In this document: piece by piece, positions 9,154 through 17,086 of the stretch
Layout of the letters: each line of letters begins with the position of its first letter
Numbering within the stretch: the first letter of the stretch is position 1
NCBI RefSeq assembly: GCF_002252565.1
Contig: NZ_NPML01000019.1
Location: 372,001 to 436,000, forward strand
From: Petroclostridium xylanilyticum
GTDB lineage: Bacteria > Bacillota > Clostridia > SK-Y3
DNA length: 64,000 nt
Direction: 5' to 3'
The notes under the pieces: model-generated
What the model was told of the DNA's origin: nothing
Seen by the model: only the letters and a program-made list of their open reading frames with translations
Databases searched by the model: none
Made by a program: the position numbers and the translations under genes

Positions 9154-11229
9154 TTATTCTTCATTATTATTCTTTGCTTCTTCTATCACCTTTTGGGCAA
9201 CATTAGGAGGCGCCTCTTCATATCTTTCAAATTTTGAAGTAAAGCTTCCCCTGCCCTGGGTCATCGACCTTAAATCAGTAGCATATTTAAACATCTCCGC
9301 TATTGGTACCTCAGCAACAACCTGTTGCATTCCCCCCGCTTGAGGGTTCATACCTAATATTCTTCCTCTTCTCTTATTAAGATCTCCTATTACATCACCC
9401 ATGTAGTCATCCGGCACAATAACCTCCACGTGTGCAATAGGCTCTAGGAGCACAGGACTTGCCTGCTCCAATCCCTTTTTATATGCCAGCGAGGCAGCCA
9501 CCTTAAATGCCATTTCTGAAGAGTCAACCGGGTGGTATGAACCATCTACCAATGTTGCCTTCAGGTTAACTACCGGATAACCTGCCAGCACGCCATGCAA
9601 CATACTTTCTCTTAACCCTTTTTCAACAGCAGGAAAATAGTTTTTCGGTACAGCCCCACCAAATATTTTTTCTTCAAAAATGAGATCTTCTGTTTCCCCT
9701 GGTTCAAATTCAATCCAAACATGACCATATTGACCATGCCCACCGGATTGTTTTTTATGCTTCCCTTCAACCTTAACCTTCTTTCGGATAGTTTCTCTAT
9801 AAGGAACCTTAGGAATGCTCAGGTCTACTGATACTCCAAATTTAGATTTCAGTTTGCTTACTACAATGTCCAGATGCTGCTCCCCCAAACCGGAAATAAG
9901 CATCTGGTGCGTTTCGGTATTAAGTTCAATCTTGAGTGTCGGATCTTCTTCAGTAAGTCTGTGGAGTCCTGCGCTTATCTTTTCTTCATCTCCTTTTGCC
10001 TTGGGTGCAATGGCAAGCGAAATAACCGACTCAGGGAAGTCAATTCCTTCTAATACTATAGGATTGAAAGGATCGCATAAGGTATCTCCTGTATTGGTAT
10101 TTACCAGCTTTGTGACAGCTCCTATGTCACCAGCTGTGATCTTGTCTACTTCTATTTGTTTTTTACCTCTTAACACATATAAATGTCCTATTCTTTCGTT
10201 TGTATCGGTATTGGGGTTATATACGGTTGAATCAGCCGTCAATGTACCGGAGAAAACCCTGAAGAGCGACAATTTACCTACATATGGGTCTGCAATGGTC
10301 TTAAATACCAATGCCGATAAAGGCTCTTTCCCATCCGGTTTTCTTTCTGCCGTATCATCCGAGCCAGGTTTTGTTCCTATAATATTACCCATTTCATCAG
10401 GAGCCGGGAAGTATTCAACAATTGCGTCCATTAATACCTGCACTCCTGTGTTTGTCAATGCCGAACCGCATAAGACAGGTACAATGCTGCCTTCTTCTAC
10501 TCCTACCCTTAAAGCATGATGAATTTCTTCTACTGTAAATTCTTCTCCGACAAAATACTTTTCCATTAATTCTTCGCTGGATTCTGCAACCGATTCCAGG
10601 ATCATTTGCCTTACAGGTTCAACCCTATCTTCCATTCCGGCAGGGATAGGAATATCTACAACCTTTTGTCCATCAAATTTTCTTGCCTGCATATCTACTA
10701 CATTTACAAAGCCGACAAAATGCTCTCCTTCTTTGATTGGGACCTGGAAAGGAGCAATGGCTTTGCCAAACTTTTCTCTTAACTGGTCCAACACTGCATA
10801 AAAATTTGCATTGTCTTCGTCCATCTTATTTACAAATACAATTCTGGGGATTTTTCTATCACTTGCATACTTCCACGCTTTTTCAGTTCCTACTGCAACT
10901 CCGGATTTTCCACTTACTACAATTACTGCTGCATCTGCTACTCTAACACCTTCCATTACCTCTCCAACAAAGTCAAAATAACCTGGTGTATCAATGATAT
11001 TTAATTTATTACCTTTCCATTCACAGGGTGCCATTGCAGTGCTGATAGAAATTTTTCTCTTAATTTCTTCCGGGTCATAATCAGTGGTGGTTGTACCGTC
11101 AGCCACTTTGCCGAATCTATCCAATACTCCTGTATTATATAATATGGCTTCCGCCAATGATGTTTTACCTGCTCCGCCGTGAGACATCAGGCACACATTT
11201 CTAATTTTTGATATTGGATACTGCTTCAT
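9154..11229 (-). CDS. fusA: Elongation factor G-like translational GTPase (EF-G paralogue)
   Basis: 691 residues with the EF-G domain order: G domain, domain II, and domains III-V. The P-loop reads SHGGAGKTS (residues 16-24) where canonical EF-G has AHIDAGKT, G3 is DTPGYFDFVGE and G4 is NKMD. The SHGGAGKT variant marks the second EF-G-like paralogue of Firmicutes rather than the main EF-G, which normally sits in the str operon with rpsL, rpsG and tuf; none of these is nearby. The C-terminal motif MTQGRGSFTSKFERYEEAP is typical. GGGGGAAAGTAT precedes the ATG. It is single-gene with hairpins at its end. Its exact role in translocation or recycling is not established. Confidence 0.85.
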   Translation of the reverse strand: MKQYPISKIRNVCLMSHGGAGKTSLAEAILYNTGVLDRFGKVADGTTTTDYDPEEIKRKISISTAMAPCEWKGNKLNIIDTPGYFDFVGEVMEGVRVADAAVIVVSGKSGVAVGTEKAWKYASDRKIPRIVFVNKMDEDNANFYAVLDQLREKFGKAIAPFQVPIKEGEHFVGFVNVVDMQARKFDGQKVVDIPIPAGMEDRVEPVRQMILESVAESSEELMEKYFVGEEFTVEEIHHALRVGVEEGSIVPVLCGSALTNTGVQVLMDAIVEYFPAPDEMGNIIGTKPGSDDTAERKPDGKEPLSALVFKTIADPYVGKLSLFRVFSGTLTADSTVYNPNTDTNERIGHLYVLRGKKQIEVDKITAGDIGAVTKLVNTNTGDTLCDPFNPIVLEGIDFPESVISLAIAPKAKGDEEKISAGLHRLTEEDPTLKIELNTETHQMLISGLGEQHLDIVVSKLKSKFGVSVDLSIPKVPYRETIRKKVKVEGKHKKQSGGHGQYGHVWIEFEPGETEDLIFEEKIFGGAVPKNYFPAVEKGLRESMLHGVLAGYPVVNLKATLVDGSYHPVDSSEMAFKVAASLAYKKGLEQASPVLLEPIAHVEVIVPDDYMGDVIGDLNKRRGRILGMNPQAGGMQQVVAEVPIAEMFKYATDLRSMTQGRGSFTSKFERYEEAPPNVAQKVIEEAKNNNEE

Positions 11230-11826
11230 ATACTTTCCCCCTTAGACTGTAATTTTTAGGTTAAGAGAATATTAAATCCATATTAATATTATTCGCTATC
11301 TTTTCCAATTTTCCTTTTTTTATTTTGATTTTTCAAGAAATATTTTTAATCTTTTATATATATTTTATATAAAACCTTGAAATTTTACCTTGTTAATTTC
11401 GTAACTAATATACTATTTTACTGTAATATTTTTCATATAATTGTATGTATATACATGGAAACATCCCAGAGTTTGAAAACCCACTTCACTAAGATTTCTC
11501 CGAAAATTAAAAGACAGGTTCCTAATTTTTTATTTAGATATATTCCTTTTTTTAATATAATCCTGTATAATAATATGAAAATAGTGGGGAGTGGAGAGTG
11601 GGGAGTAAAACCGAAACCACAGAAACAGTCCGGTTTAGCAGGAAGAAGGGGTGCGACTTGGGGACGGTTCGTCTGTCGAATGCGCTTTTCATGCGACTGA
11701 GGAACCGTCCCCATGTCGAAGCCCTGAGCAATTAAGCATATTTTCATCATTATTTGTGCCGAGTTTGCCCGGCGTGGCAGTTAATATGAAAATAGTGAGG
11801 AGTTTTTTGAATTGAGAGTTGATTCT
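11230..11826. other. Long intergenic region made mostly of repeats
   Basis: About 600 bp without a supported gene. The first 330 bp are very AT-rich; the rest is a palindromic repeat unit described separately. Short open frames on both strands here are by-products of the repeat and have no ribosome site. Confidence 0.7.
11569..11800 (+). repeat. Palindromic repeat unit, copy 1 (inverse copy at 47343-47572)
   Basis: The order is: G-rich segment (GTGGGGAGTGGAGAGTGGGG), a segment ending AGCAGGAAGAAGG, a hairpin with arms GGGGACGGTTC and GAACCGTCCCC, then TGTGCCGAGTTTGCCCGGCG and TGGCAGTTAATATGAAAATAGTGAGGAG. The same blocks occur in the same order on the other strand at 47.4 kb. The left hairpin arm here has decayed relative to that copy. 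The end of the unit lies just before hisC and contributes a possible ribosome site (GAGGAG). Confidence 0.85.
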
Positions 11827-12915
11827 ATGAAAATACAGATTAGAAATGTACTGAATGACATTGCACCCTATATTCCCGGTAAGCCTATAGAAGATGTCAA
11901 AAGAGAATTAGGACTTGAAAGGGTAATAAAACTGGCATCTAATGAAAATCCTTTAGGCTGTTCATCTAAAGCTAAAGAAGCGATGGTTGATGCTATCAAT
12001 AAATCTGCCCTTTATCCCGACGGTAATTGTACTGACCTTCGCAATGCATTGGCAGAGAAAATGGGTTTAAAGCCCACTCAGTTTTTCTTTGGTGCAGGTT
12101 CTGACGGGATTATAGAAATGATTCCCAAGGCATTTATTGAGCCTGGTGATGAATCCATTATGGCTTTTCCCAGCTTTCCTCTTTATGAAACAAGCATCAA
12201 GCTGGCAGGCGGGATATGTGTGCAGGTTCCATTAGATAAAAATTATTGTTTTGATTTAGATGCTATGGCAGAGAAAATTAATAAACGAACAAAAGTTATA
12301 TGGCTTTGCAATCCCAATAATCCTACCGGAACAATGTATACTAGAGAACAGCAGGACGCTTTCCTTCAAAAAGTTCCGGAAAATATCGTAGTTGTGCTGG
12401 ATGAAGCCTATTATGAATATGTTACCCGTGAAGATTATCCTGAATCGTTAGCGCTGCTTGATAAATATCCTAATATTATCATTTTAAGAACTTTCTCTAA
12501 AATTTACGGCCTTGCTTCTGCCAGAATAGGATATGCCATCTCTAATGAAACAATGATTGGCTATTTAGAACGGGTTCGTAGTCCTTTTAATGTATGTACC
12601 TACGCCCAGGTGGCAGCAACTGCAAGTCTGGACGATGAAGAATTTAAAATGTTAAGCTATTCGACTAATAAAGAAAACAAGGAATTCCTTTATAATGAGT
12701 TTAATAAGATAGGTTTAAGATATTTACCCTCTGAAACCAATTTTATTATGGTAGATACAGCAAAAGACAGCAAAGAAGTATTTCAGGCACTTCTTCGTAA
12801 AGGCATCATTGTAAGACCTGGATATGTCTTTGGAATGAATACGTGGCTGCGGGTGACAATAGGAACAAAAGAGGAATGTGAAGAATTTGTAGAGGCGCTG
12901 AAAGAAGTAATATGA
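11827..12915 (+). CDS. hisC: Histidinol-phosphate/aromatic aminotransferase (HisC family)
   Basis: 362 residues, class-I PLP aminotransferase fold. The PLP lysine is K225 in RTFSKIYGLASARIGY; ASNENPLG and NPNNPTG are HisC-family signatures. It catalyses transfer of an amino group to imidazole-acetol phosphate and, in many Firmicutes, also to aromatic keto acids. It heads a run with aroF, tyrA and aroA rather than his genes, so its main job here is probably making tyrosine and phenylalanine. A TTG at 11812 opens the frame and has AGGAG 9 nt upstream; ATG 11827 is chosen because MKIQIRNVLNDIAPYIPGKP is the conserved N-terminus. The TTG start is a real alternative. Confidence 0.85.
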   Translation: MKIQIRNVLNDIAPYIPGKPIEDVKRELGLERVIKLASNENPLGCSSKAKEAMVDAINKSALYPDGNCTDLRNALAEKMGLKPTQFFFGAGSDGIIEMIPKAFIEPGDESIMAFPSFPLYETSIKLAGGICVQVPLDKNYCFDLDAMAEKINKRTKVIWLCNPNNPTGTMYTREQQDAFLQKVPENIVVVLDEAYYEYVTREDYPESLALLDKYPNIIILRTFSKIYGLASARIGYAISNETMIGYLERVRSPFNVCTYAQVAATASLDDEEFKMLSYSTNKENKEFLYNEFNKIGLRYLPSETNFIMVDTAKDSKEVFQALLRKGIIVRPGYVFGMNTWLRVTIGTKEECEEFVEALKEVI

Positions 12916-12924
12916 AAGTAGCGT

Positions 12925-12973
12925 ATTTTCATTATTTTTTGTGCCGGGTATGCCCGGCGTGGCAGTTAATATA
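12925..12973 (+). repeat. Short copy of the GCCCGGCG palindrome repeat
   Basis: TATTTTCATTATTTTTTGTG, then a CCGGG-loop-CCCGG hairpin and GTGGCAGTTAATAT. It matches the 3' portion of the unit at 11743-11786 and its inverse at 47347-47392, making three copies in the window. It lies between hisC and aroF. Confidence 0.75.
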
Positions 12974-13047
12974 AAAGAAGTAGTATGGAAGTATGGTAGA
13001 ATGCAATACTAAAAAAAGCAGGAATGTAGAAAGGAAGGAATGGTATC

Positions 13048-14076
13048 ATGATTATTGTTATGAAGCCAAATTCAAAAGAAGAACAAGTCAAAGAAGTATG
13101 CAACGTATTGGAATCCTTAGGCCTAGGGGTACATATTTCTCAAGGTAAGCAAGTAACAATTATAGGCGTTATTGGAGATAAGACAGTACTTAATGACGTA
13201 CCCCTTGAGCTCATGCCCGGGGTAGATAAGTTAGTCCCCATTATGGAATCCTATAAACTGGCAAGCAAAACCTTTAAGCCGGAATCATCCATAGTAGATG
13301 TAGATGGCGTTAAAATCGGTGGTAAAGAAATAGTAATTATGGCTGGCCCCTGTGCTGTAGAGAGCAAAGAACAGCTGTTTGAAGCTGCTGACGCAATTAG
13401 AAAAGCTGGTGCTCAATTTTTAAGGGGTGGAGCATACAAACCCAGAACATCACCTTATTCTTTCCAGGGCCTGGAAGAAGAAGGTTTAAAATATATGGCT
13501 GAAGCAAAAGAAAGAACCGGTATGAAAATCGTAACTGAAGTAATCAGCCAAAAATCTGTTGAAATTGCAGACAAATACGTGGATATGTTCCAGATAGGTG
13601 CAAGAAATATGCAAAACTTTTATTTGTTAAGAGAGGTTGGTAAGACCAAAAAGCCGGTACTTCTCAAAAGAGGCCTCTCTGCAACCATTGAAGAATGGTT
13701 GAATGCAGCCGAGTATATTATGAGTGAAGGAAACTACAATGTAGTTCTCTGCGAAAGAGGTATCCGTACTTTTGAAACTGCCACCAGAAATACGCTGGAT
13801 ATCAGTGCTGTCCCTGTGATTAAAAGCAAGACGCATTTGCCTGTAATCGTTGATCCCAGCCATGCCACAGGTAAGTGGGAGTACGTGCTGCCATTAAGCC
13901 GTGCAGCTATTGCTGCAGGAGCCGATGGGCTCATGATAGAAGTTCATCCCAATCCGCGCTGCGCACTATCTGACGGTCCACAATCCCTTACACCGGAAAA
14001 ATTCTCTGAACTGTGCGACAGTATAAGTAAAATTGCCTCCCTGCTTGATCGTGAGTATAAGATGCATTTAATTTAA
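13048..14076 (+). CDS. aroF: 3-deoxy-7-phosphoheptulonate synthase (DAHP synthase, type I beta)
   Basis: 342 residues. Residues 1-70 form a ferredoxin-like regulatory domain (MIIVMKPNSKEEQVKEV), followed by the KDO8P/DAHP synthase barrel (MAGPCAVESKEQL, RGGAYKPRTSPYSFQG, PVIVDPSHATGKWEYV). It condenses phosphoenolpyruvate and erythrose 4-phosphate, the first step of aromatic synthesis. The N-terminal domain is the site of feedback control by aromatic amino acids in related Thermotoga-type enzymes, so the enzyme is likely allosterically regulated. AAGGAAGG lies upstream of the ATG. The next pathway genes in the run are tyrA and aroA. Confidence 0.94.
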   Translation: MIIVMKPNSKEEQVKEVCNVLESLGLGVHISQGKQVTIIGVIGDKTVLNDVPLELMPGVDKLVPIMESYKLASKTFKPESSIVDVDGVKIGGKEIVIMAGPCAVESKEQLFEAADAIRKAGAQFLRGGAYKPRTSPYSFQGLEEEGLKYMAEAKERTGMKIVTEVISQKSVEIADKYVDMFQIGARNMQNFYLLREVGKTKKPVLLKRGLSATIEEWLNAAEYIMSEGNYNVVLCERGIRTFETATRNTLDISAVPVIKSKTHLPVIVDPSHATGKWEYVLPLSRAAIAAGADGLMIEVHPNPRCALSDGPQSLTPEKFSELCDSISKIASLLDREYKMHLI

Positions 14077-14111
14077 TTGATGAATATTATTTCATAATAT
14101 TCATCAATTAA
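14073..14111 (+). terminator. Perfect 17-bp hairpin overlapping the aroF stop codon
   Basis: Arm 14073-14089 pairs perfectly with 14095-14111 around TTTCA. The aroF stop is inside the left arm. There is no T tract, so it may stabilise the mRNA end rather than terminate. Confidence 0.5.
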
Positions 14112-14153
14112 ACAATATACAACAATAAATATATTAACAATTTATATAAAAAA

Positions 14154-14315
14154 CACTAAATATATTACGGCAAGTCGCATCATGTATGGAATGTTGCAGC
14201 CGGAAAATCACCATGGATGGTGATTTTAGGCTCATCCCGGCACGGATGCCGGTATAAGCCGACGGCAAAACATGGAATATATGATGCGACTTGCCCCAAC
14301 GTAACATATTAAGTG
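14154..14315. repeat. Highly structured palindromic element with terminal inverted repeats
   Basis: The ends CACTAAATATATTAC (14154-14168) and GTAACATATTAAGTG (14301-14315) are near-perfect inverted repeats. Inside, a 19-bp stem (14169-14187 with 14277-14295, one G-U) leads through AUGUU/AACAU and GCCG/CGGC pairs to a junction with two hairpins: AAAATCACCAT/ATGGTGATTTT and a GGCT...AGCC stem topped by CCGGCA/TGCCGG. The ends are shared with the element at 35382-35503, which suggests a MITE-like family; the three-way fold could also act as RNA in the leader of tyrA. Confidence 0.7.
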
Positions 14316-14365
14316 TATTATATATAGAATAGAGAGTTTTTTGATTTGTTTATTTGGAGGTAATT

Positions 14366-15466
14366 ATGAACGTTAAATGTGTAGCAATCATCGGACTGGG
14401 TCTAATAGGTGGTTCTATCGCCAAAGCCTTGAAGGAGAGGTCCGGTATAAAGAACATAATAGGGATAGATTTCAACCAGGATACATTAACACAAGCATTG
14501 AACGAAGGGATAATATCCTTAGGCTCTAAAGATATTGTCCCTGAAATATATAATTCAGATATTGTTTTTATATGTACTCCTGTTAGCAAAACATTGGAAT
14601 GGATAAAAAAAGTAATTCCTGCAGTCCGCCCGGATTGTATTATCACTGATGTAGGAAGTACAAAATCCCAGCTGGTTAGCGAAATCGAACAAATACCCGG
14701 GGAATTTCATTTTGTAGGGGGCCATCCTATGGCGGGTTCTGAAAGATCAGGCTTTTCAGCCAGTAAAAGCCACCTGTTTGAAAATGCCTACTATATCCTC
14801 ACCCCCTGCTCAAAATCAACCCAGGAGGATATAGAAATATTAATCAATGTAGTTAAAAATCTTGGGAGTATTCCCGTTGAACTTTCTCCGCAATTACATG
14901 ATAAAGTAACCGGAGCTATCAGCCATGTTCCCCATATTATCTCTGCTGCCCTGGTAAATATCGTAAAGAATTCCGATACTGATGGACAATATATGCAAAA
15001 GCTTGCAGCCGGAGGTTTTAAGGATATTACCCGTATTTCCTCCTCTAATCCGGAAATGTGGCATAATATATGCTTTAGCAATAAAGATGCTATTATACAA
15101 ATACTGGACAACTATATTGTTATGCTCTCTAAATTTAAACTTTTCTTGGAGTCCAGAAATGATAATGAAGTATATAACTTTTTTAGCAGTGCAAAGGAAT
15201 TTCGCGATTCTTTAGCGTCAAGAGTTACCAGTCTTATTCCCGGAACCTATGAGTTAATCATTGATGTGGTTGACAAGCCCGGAATTATTGGAGAAGTTGC
15301 AACCATCCTTGGTAAAAACAATATTAATATCAAAAACATCAACGTTAATAATAACAGAGAATTTGAAGGCGGCGTGCTTATTATCAGTCTTCCTGATATC
15401 CAAAGCCTGCAAAAAGCTGATGAAATACTAACCGGTCACGGTTACCGGGTTGTCCATAGAAAGTGA
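14366..15466 (+). CDS. tyrA: Prephenate dehydrogenase with C-terminal ACT domain
   Basis: 366 residues. NAD-binding start VAIIGLGLIGGSIAKAL, catalytic region VGGHPMAGSERSGF with the conserved histidine, SHVPHIISAAL, and an ACT domain over the last 70 residues (YELIIDVVDKPGIIGEVATIL) that would bind tyrosine as a feedback inhibitor. It oxidatively decarboxylates prephenate to 4-hydroxyphenylpyruvate, which the adjacent aminotransferase can convert to tyrosine. ATG 14366 is preceded by TTGGAGG with 5 nt spacing; the frame opens 12 nt earlier at a TTG that lies inside the ribosome site and cannot be the start. It overlaps the region of the aroA leader by a few bases only. Confidence 0.93.
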   Translation: MNVKCVAIIGLGLIGGSIAKALKERSGIKNIIGIDFNQDTLTQALNEGIISLGSKDIVPEIYNSDIVFICTPVSKTLEWIKKVIPAVRPDCIITDVGSTKSQLVSEIEQIPGEFHFVGGHPMAGSERSGFSASKSHLFENAYYILTPCSKSTQEDIEILINVVKNLGSIPVELSPQLHDKVTGAISHVPHIISAALVNIVKNSDTDGQYMQKLAAGGFKDITRISSSNPEMWHNICFSNKDAIIQILDNYIVMLSKFKLFLESRNDNEVYNFFSSAKEFRDSLASRVTSLIPGTYELIIDVVDKPGIIGEVATILGKNNINIKNINVNNNREFEGGVLIISLPDIQSLQKADEILTGHGYRVVHRK

Positions 15467-15476
15467 GGTGTATTGT

Positions 15477-16757
15477 ATGATAATCAGTCCGGCAAAGTCC
15501 TTAAAAGGTGAAATAACTGTTCCCGGGGATAAATCCATTTCCCATAGGGCAGTAATGTTTGGTTCCATCGCCAACGGAATAACAGAAATTGATGGTTTCT
15601 TAATGGGTGAAGACTGTCTGAGCACTATTGACTGTTTTAGAAAATTAGGAATACACATTGAAATCTTACCGGGTAACAAAGTAAAAGTGCATGGAAAAGG
15701 TATGTATGGACTACAACCGCCTTCCGATATTTTGTACACCGGTAATTCAGGAACAACCACCCGGCTGCTGCTTGGACTACTTGCAGGGCAAAACTTTGAG
15801 TGCACGATTGACGGGGATGAGTCTATCAGGAGACGCCCAATGGGAAGAGTAATTAAGCCCCTAAAGCTGATGGGTGCAGACATCTCCGGACAAAAGGACG
15901 ACAACCTCTGCCCTCTTGCTGTAAAAGGCCAACCGTTGCACGGAATCAGGTATGAACTGCCTATTGCCAGTGCCCAGCTAAAATCCGCCTTGCTTTTGGC
16001 AAGCTTATATGCTGAAGGAAATACTTTTTTGATAGAACCTGAAAAGTCCCGGGATCATTCAGAATTGATGCTGAACTATTTTGGTGCAAATATTATTACA
16101 CATGAGCTTGGCATACATAGCACACCTGTTTCAGAACTATACCCGCAGCATATTACTGTCCCGGGTGATATTTCTTCTGCTGCTTATTTTATAGTTGCAG
16201 GATTGATTGTACCCAATTCCGAAATAACAATTAAAAATGTAGGGATCAACCCAACCAGGACAGGTATTATTGATGTGCTTATCTCAATGGGCGGAAAAAT
16301 TGATATCTCAAATACGAAAACATTAAATAATGAACCGGTCGCCGATATTACCGTAAAATCATCTTCCTTAGCCGGTACTACTGTTGAGGGAGCAATTATT
16401 CCAAGATTAATTGATGAAATACCTGTTATTGCCGTAGCCGCTGCTGCAGCAAAGGGTACTACTGTTATCAAGGACGCGCAGGAACTGAAAGTAAAAGAGT
16501 CCAATAGAATCAAAACCGTAGTGACCGAATTATCCAAAGCTGGTGTGGACATACAGGAAACGGCGGATGGTATGATTATAAATGGAGGTAATCCTATTAC
16601 AGGTGCTCAGTTTGAATCCTACAACGACCACCGCATCGCAATGTCCATGGCTGTAGCCGCATTAATAGCAGAATCTGAATCTACTGTTAACGGTGCAGAA
16701 GCTGTCAATATATCTTTCCCCGGATACTTTGAGATATTAAAAAGCTTACGGGTGTAA
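15477..16757 (+). CDS. aroA: 3-phosphoshikimate 1-carboxyvinyltransferase (EPSP synthase)
   Basis: 426 residues with two-lobed EPSP synthase motifs: VPGDKSISHRAVMFGSIANG, the glycine motif LYTGNSGTTTRLLLGLLAGQ, RRPMGRVIKPL, and KVKESNRIKTV plus YNDHRIAMSMAVAAL. It transfers the enolpyruvyl group of PEP to shikimate 3-phosphate. ATG 15477 follows GTGAGGTG with 6 nt spacing, and is 10 nt after the tyrA stop, so the two are cotranslated from one message. The lobe motif LLAGQNF resembles the glyphosate-tolerant class II pattern only loosely; class is not assigned. A hairpin overlaps the stop codon. Confidence 0.94.
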   Translation: MIISPAKSLKGEITVPGDKSISHRAVMFGSIANGITEIDGFLMGEDCLSTIDCFRKLGIHIEILPGNKVKVHGKGMYGLQPPSDILYTGNSGTTTRLLLGLLAGQNFECTIDGDESIRRRPMGRVIKPLKLMGADISGQKDDNLCPLAVKGQPLHGIRYELPIASAQLKSALLLASLYAEGNTFLIEPEKSRDHSELMLNYFGANIITHELGIHSTPVSELYPQHITVPGDISSAAYFIVAGLIVPNSEITIKNVGINPTRTGIIDVLISMGGKIDISNTKTLNNEPVADITVKSSSLAGTTVEGAIIPRLIDEIPVIAVAAAAAKGTTVIKDAQELKVKESNRIKTVVTELSKAGVDIQETADGMIINGGNPITGAQFESYNDHRIAMSMAVAALIAESESTVNGAEAVNISFPGYFEILKSLRV

Positions 16758-16780
16758 TCCGTAAGCTTTTATCGTTTTAT
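16740..16780 (+). terminator. Rho-independent terminator of the aromatic operon
   Basis: Perfect 12-bp stem AAAAGCTTACGG (16740-16751) with CCGTAAGCTTTT (16759-16770), followed by ATCGTTTTAT. The aroA stop codon sits in the loop. Confidence 0.8.
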
Positions 16781-16785
16781 CAGAG

Positions 16786-16902
16786 TCAATTTTTTATCAG
16801 AGTCAATTTTGCATAGGCACTATTTATAGCTGTATCAGCATGTACGCGATATATTGCTCCGCATCCTATAATGGCAACCCTTAGTTTCCTCACAGCATCC
16901 AC
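16786..16902 (-). pseudogene. Remnant of a Gfo/Idh/MocA dehydrogenase N-terminus
   Basis: A 39-codon leftward frame reads VRKLRVAIIGCGAIYRVHAD and continues to a TGA at 16788-16786. It is the NAD-binding GxGxxxxxH start of the Gfo/Idh/MocA family, after which the sequence breaks into direct repeats of CAGAGTCAATTTT and stops. The complete relatives are the genes at 17087 and 20011; this is a third, almost wholly deleted member on the same strand. Confidence 0.65.
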
Positions 16903-16974
16903 CTTCTCGTATATTTCACGCTGCGCTAATCTTTATCCTACTAACTACTATGACCTGCCTCAACAGGTCACAAA

Positions 16975-17075
16975 TGATGATGAAAATAGCTTGGGCAGCG
17001 GTTGCATGGGTTTTACTCCTTACTCCCCACTATTTTCATGCTAATCCTCATTCTCCATTCTCAATTGCCAATTGC
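16975..17075 (-). repeat. Partial copies of short G-rich and AATTGAGAA repeats
   Basis: On the minus strand this holds the GTGGGGAGTAAGGAGTAAAA block also found at 11583, 2655 and 47525, next to GAATGGAGAATGAGGATTAG and TTGAGAATGG-type short repeats. It lies between the aroA terminator and the Gfo/Idh gene; no coding signal. Confidence 0.6.
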
Positions 17076-17086
17076 AGCATTGCCGC

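Noticed and set aside
11377-11750. Overlapping frames of about 105 codons on both strands
   Set aside because: Both lie in an AT-rich stretch and in the palindromic repeat, with no ribosome site; the inverse repeat copy at 47.4 kb gives the same shadow proteins.
11230-11826. T-box leader for the aromatic operon
   Set aside because: No GGTGGTACC-type T-box or leader hairpins with a terminator were found; only repeats are present.
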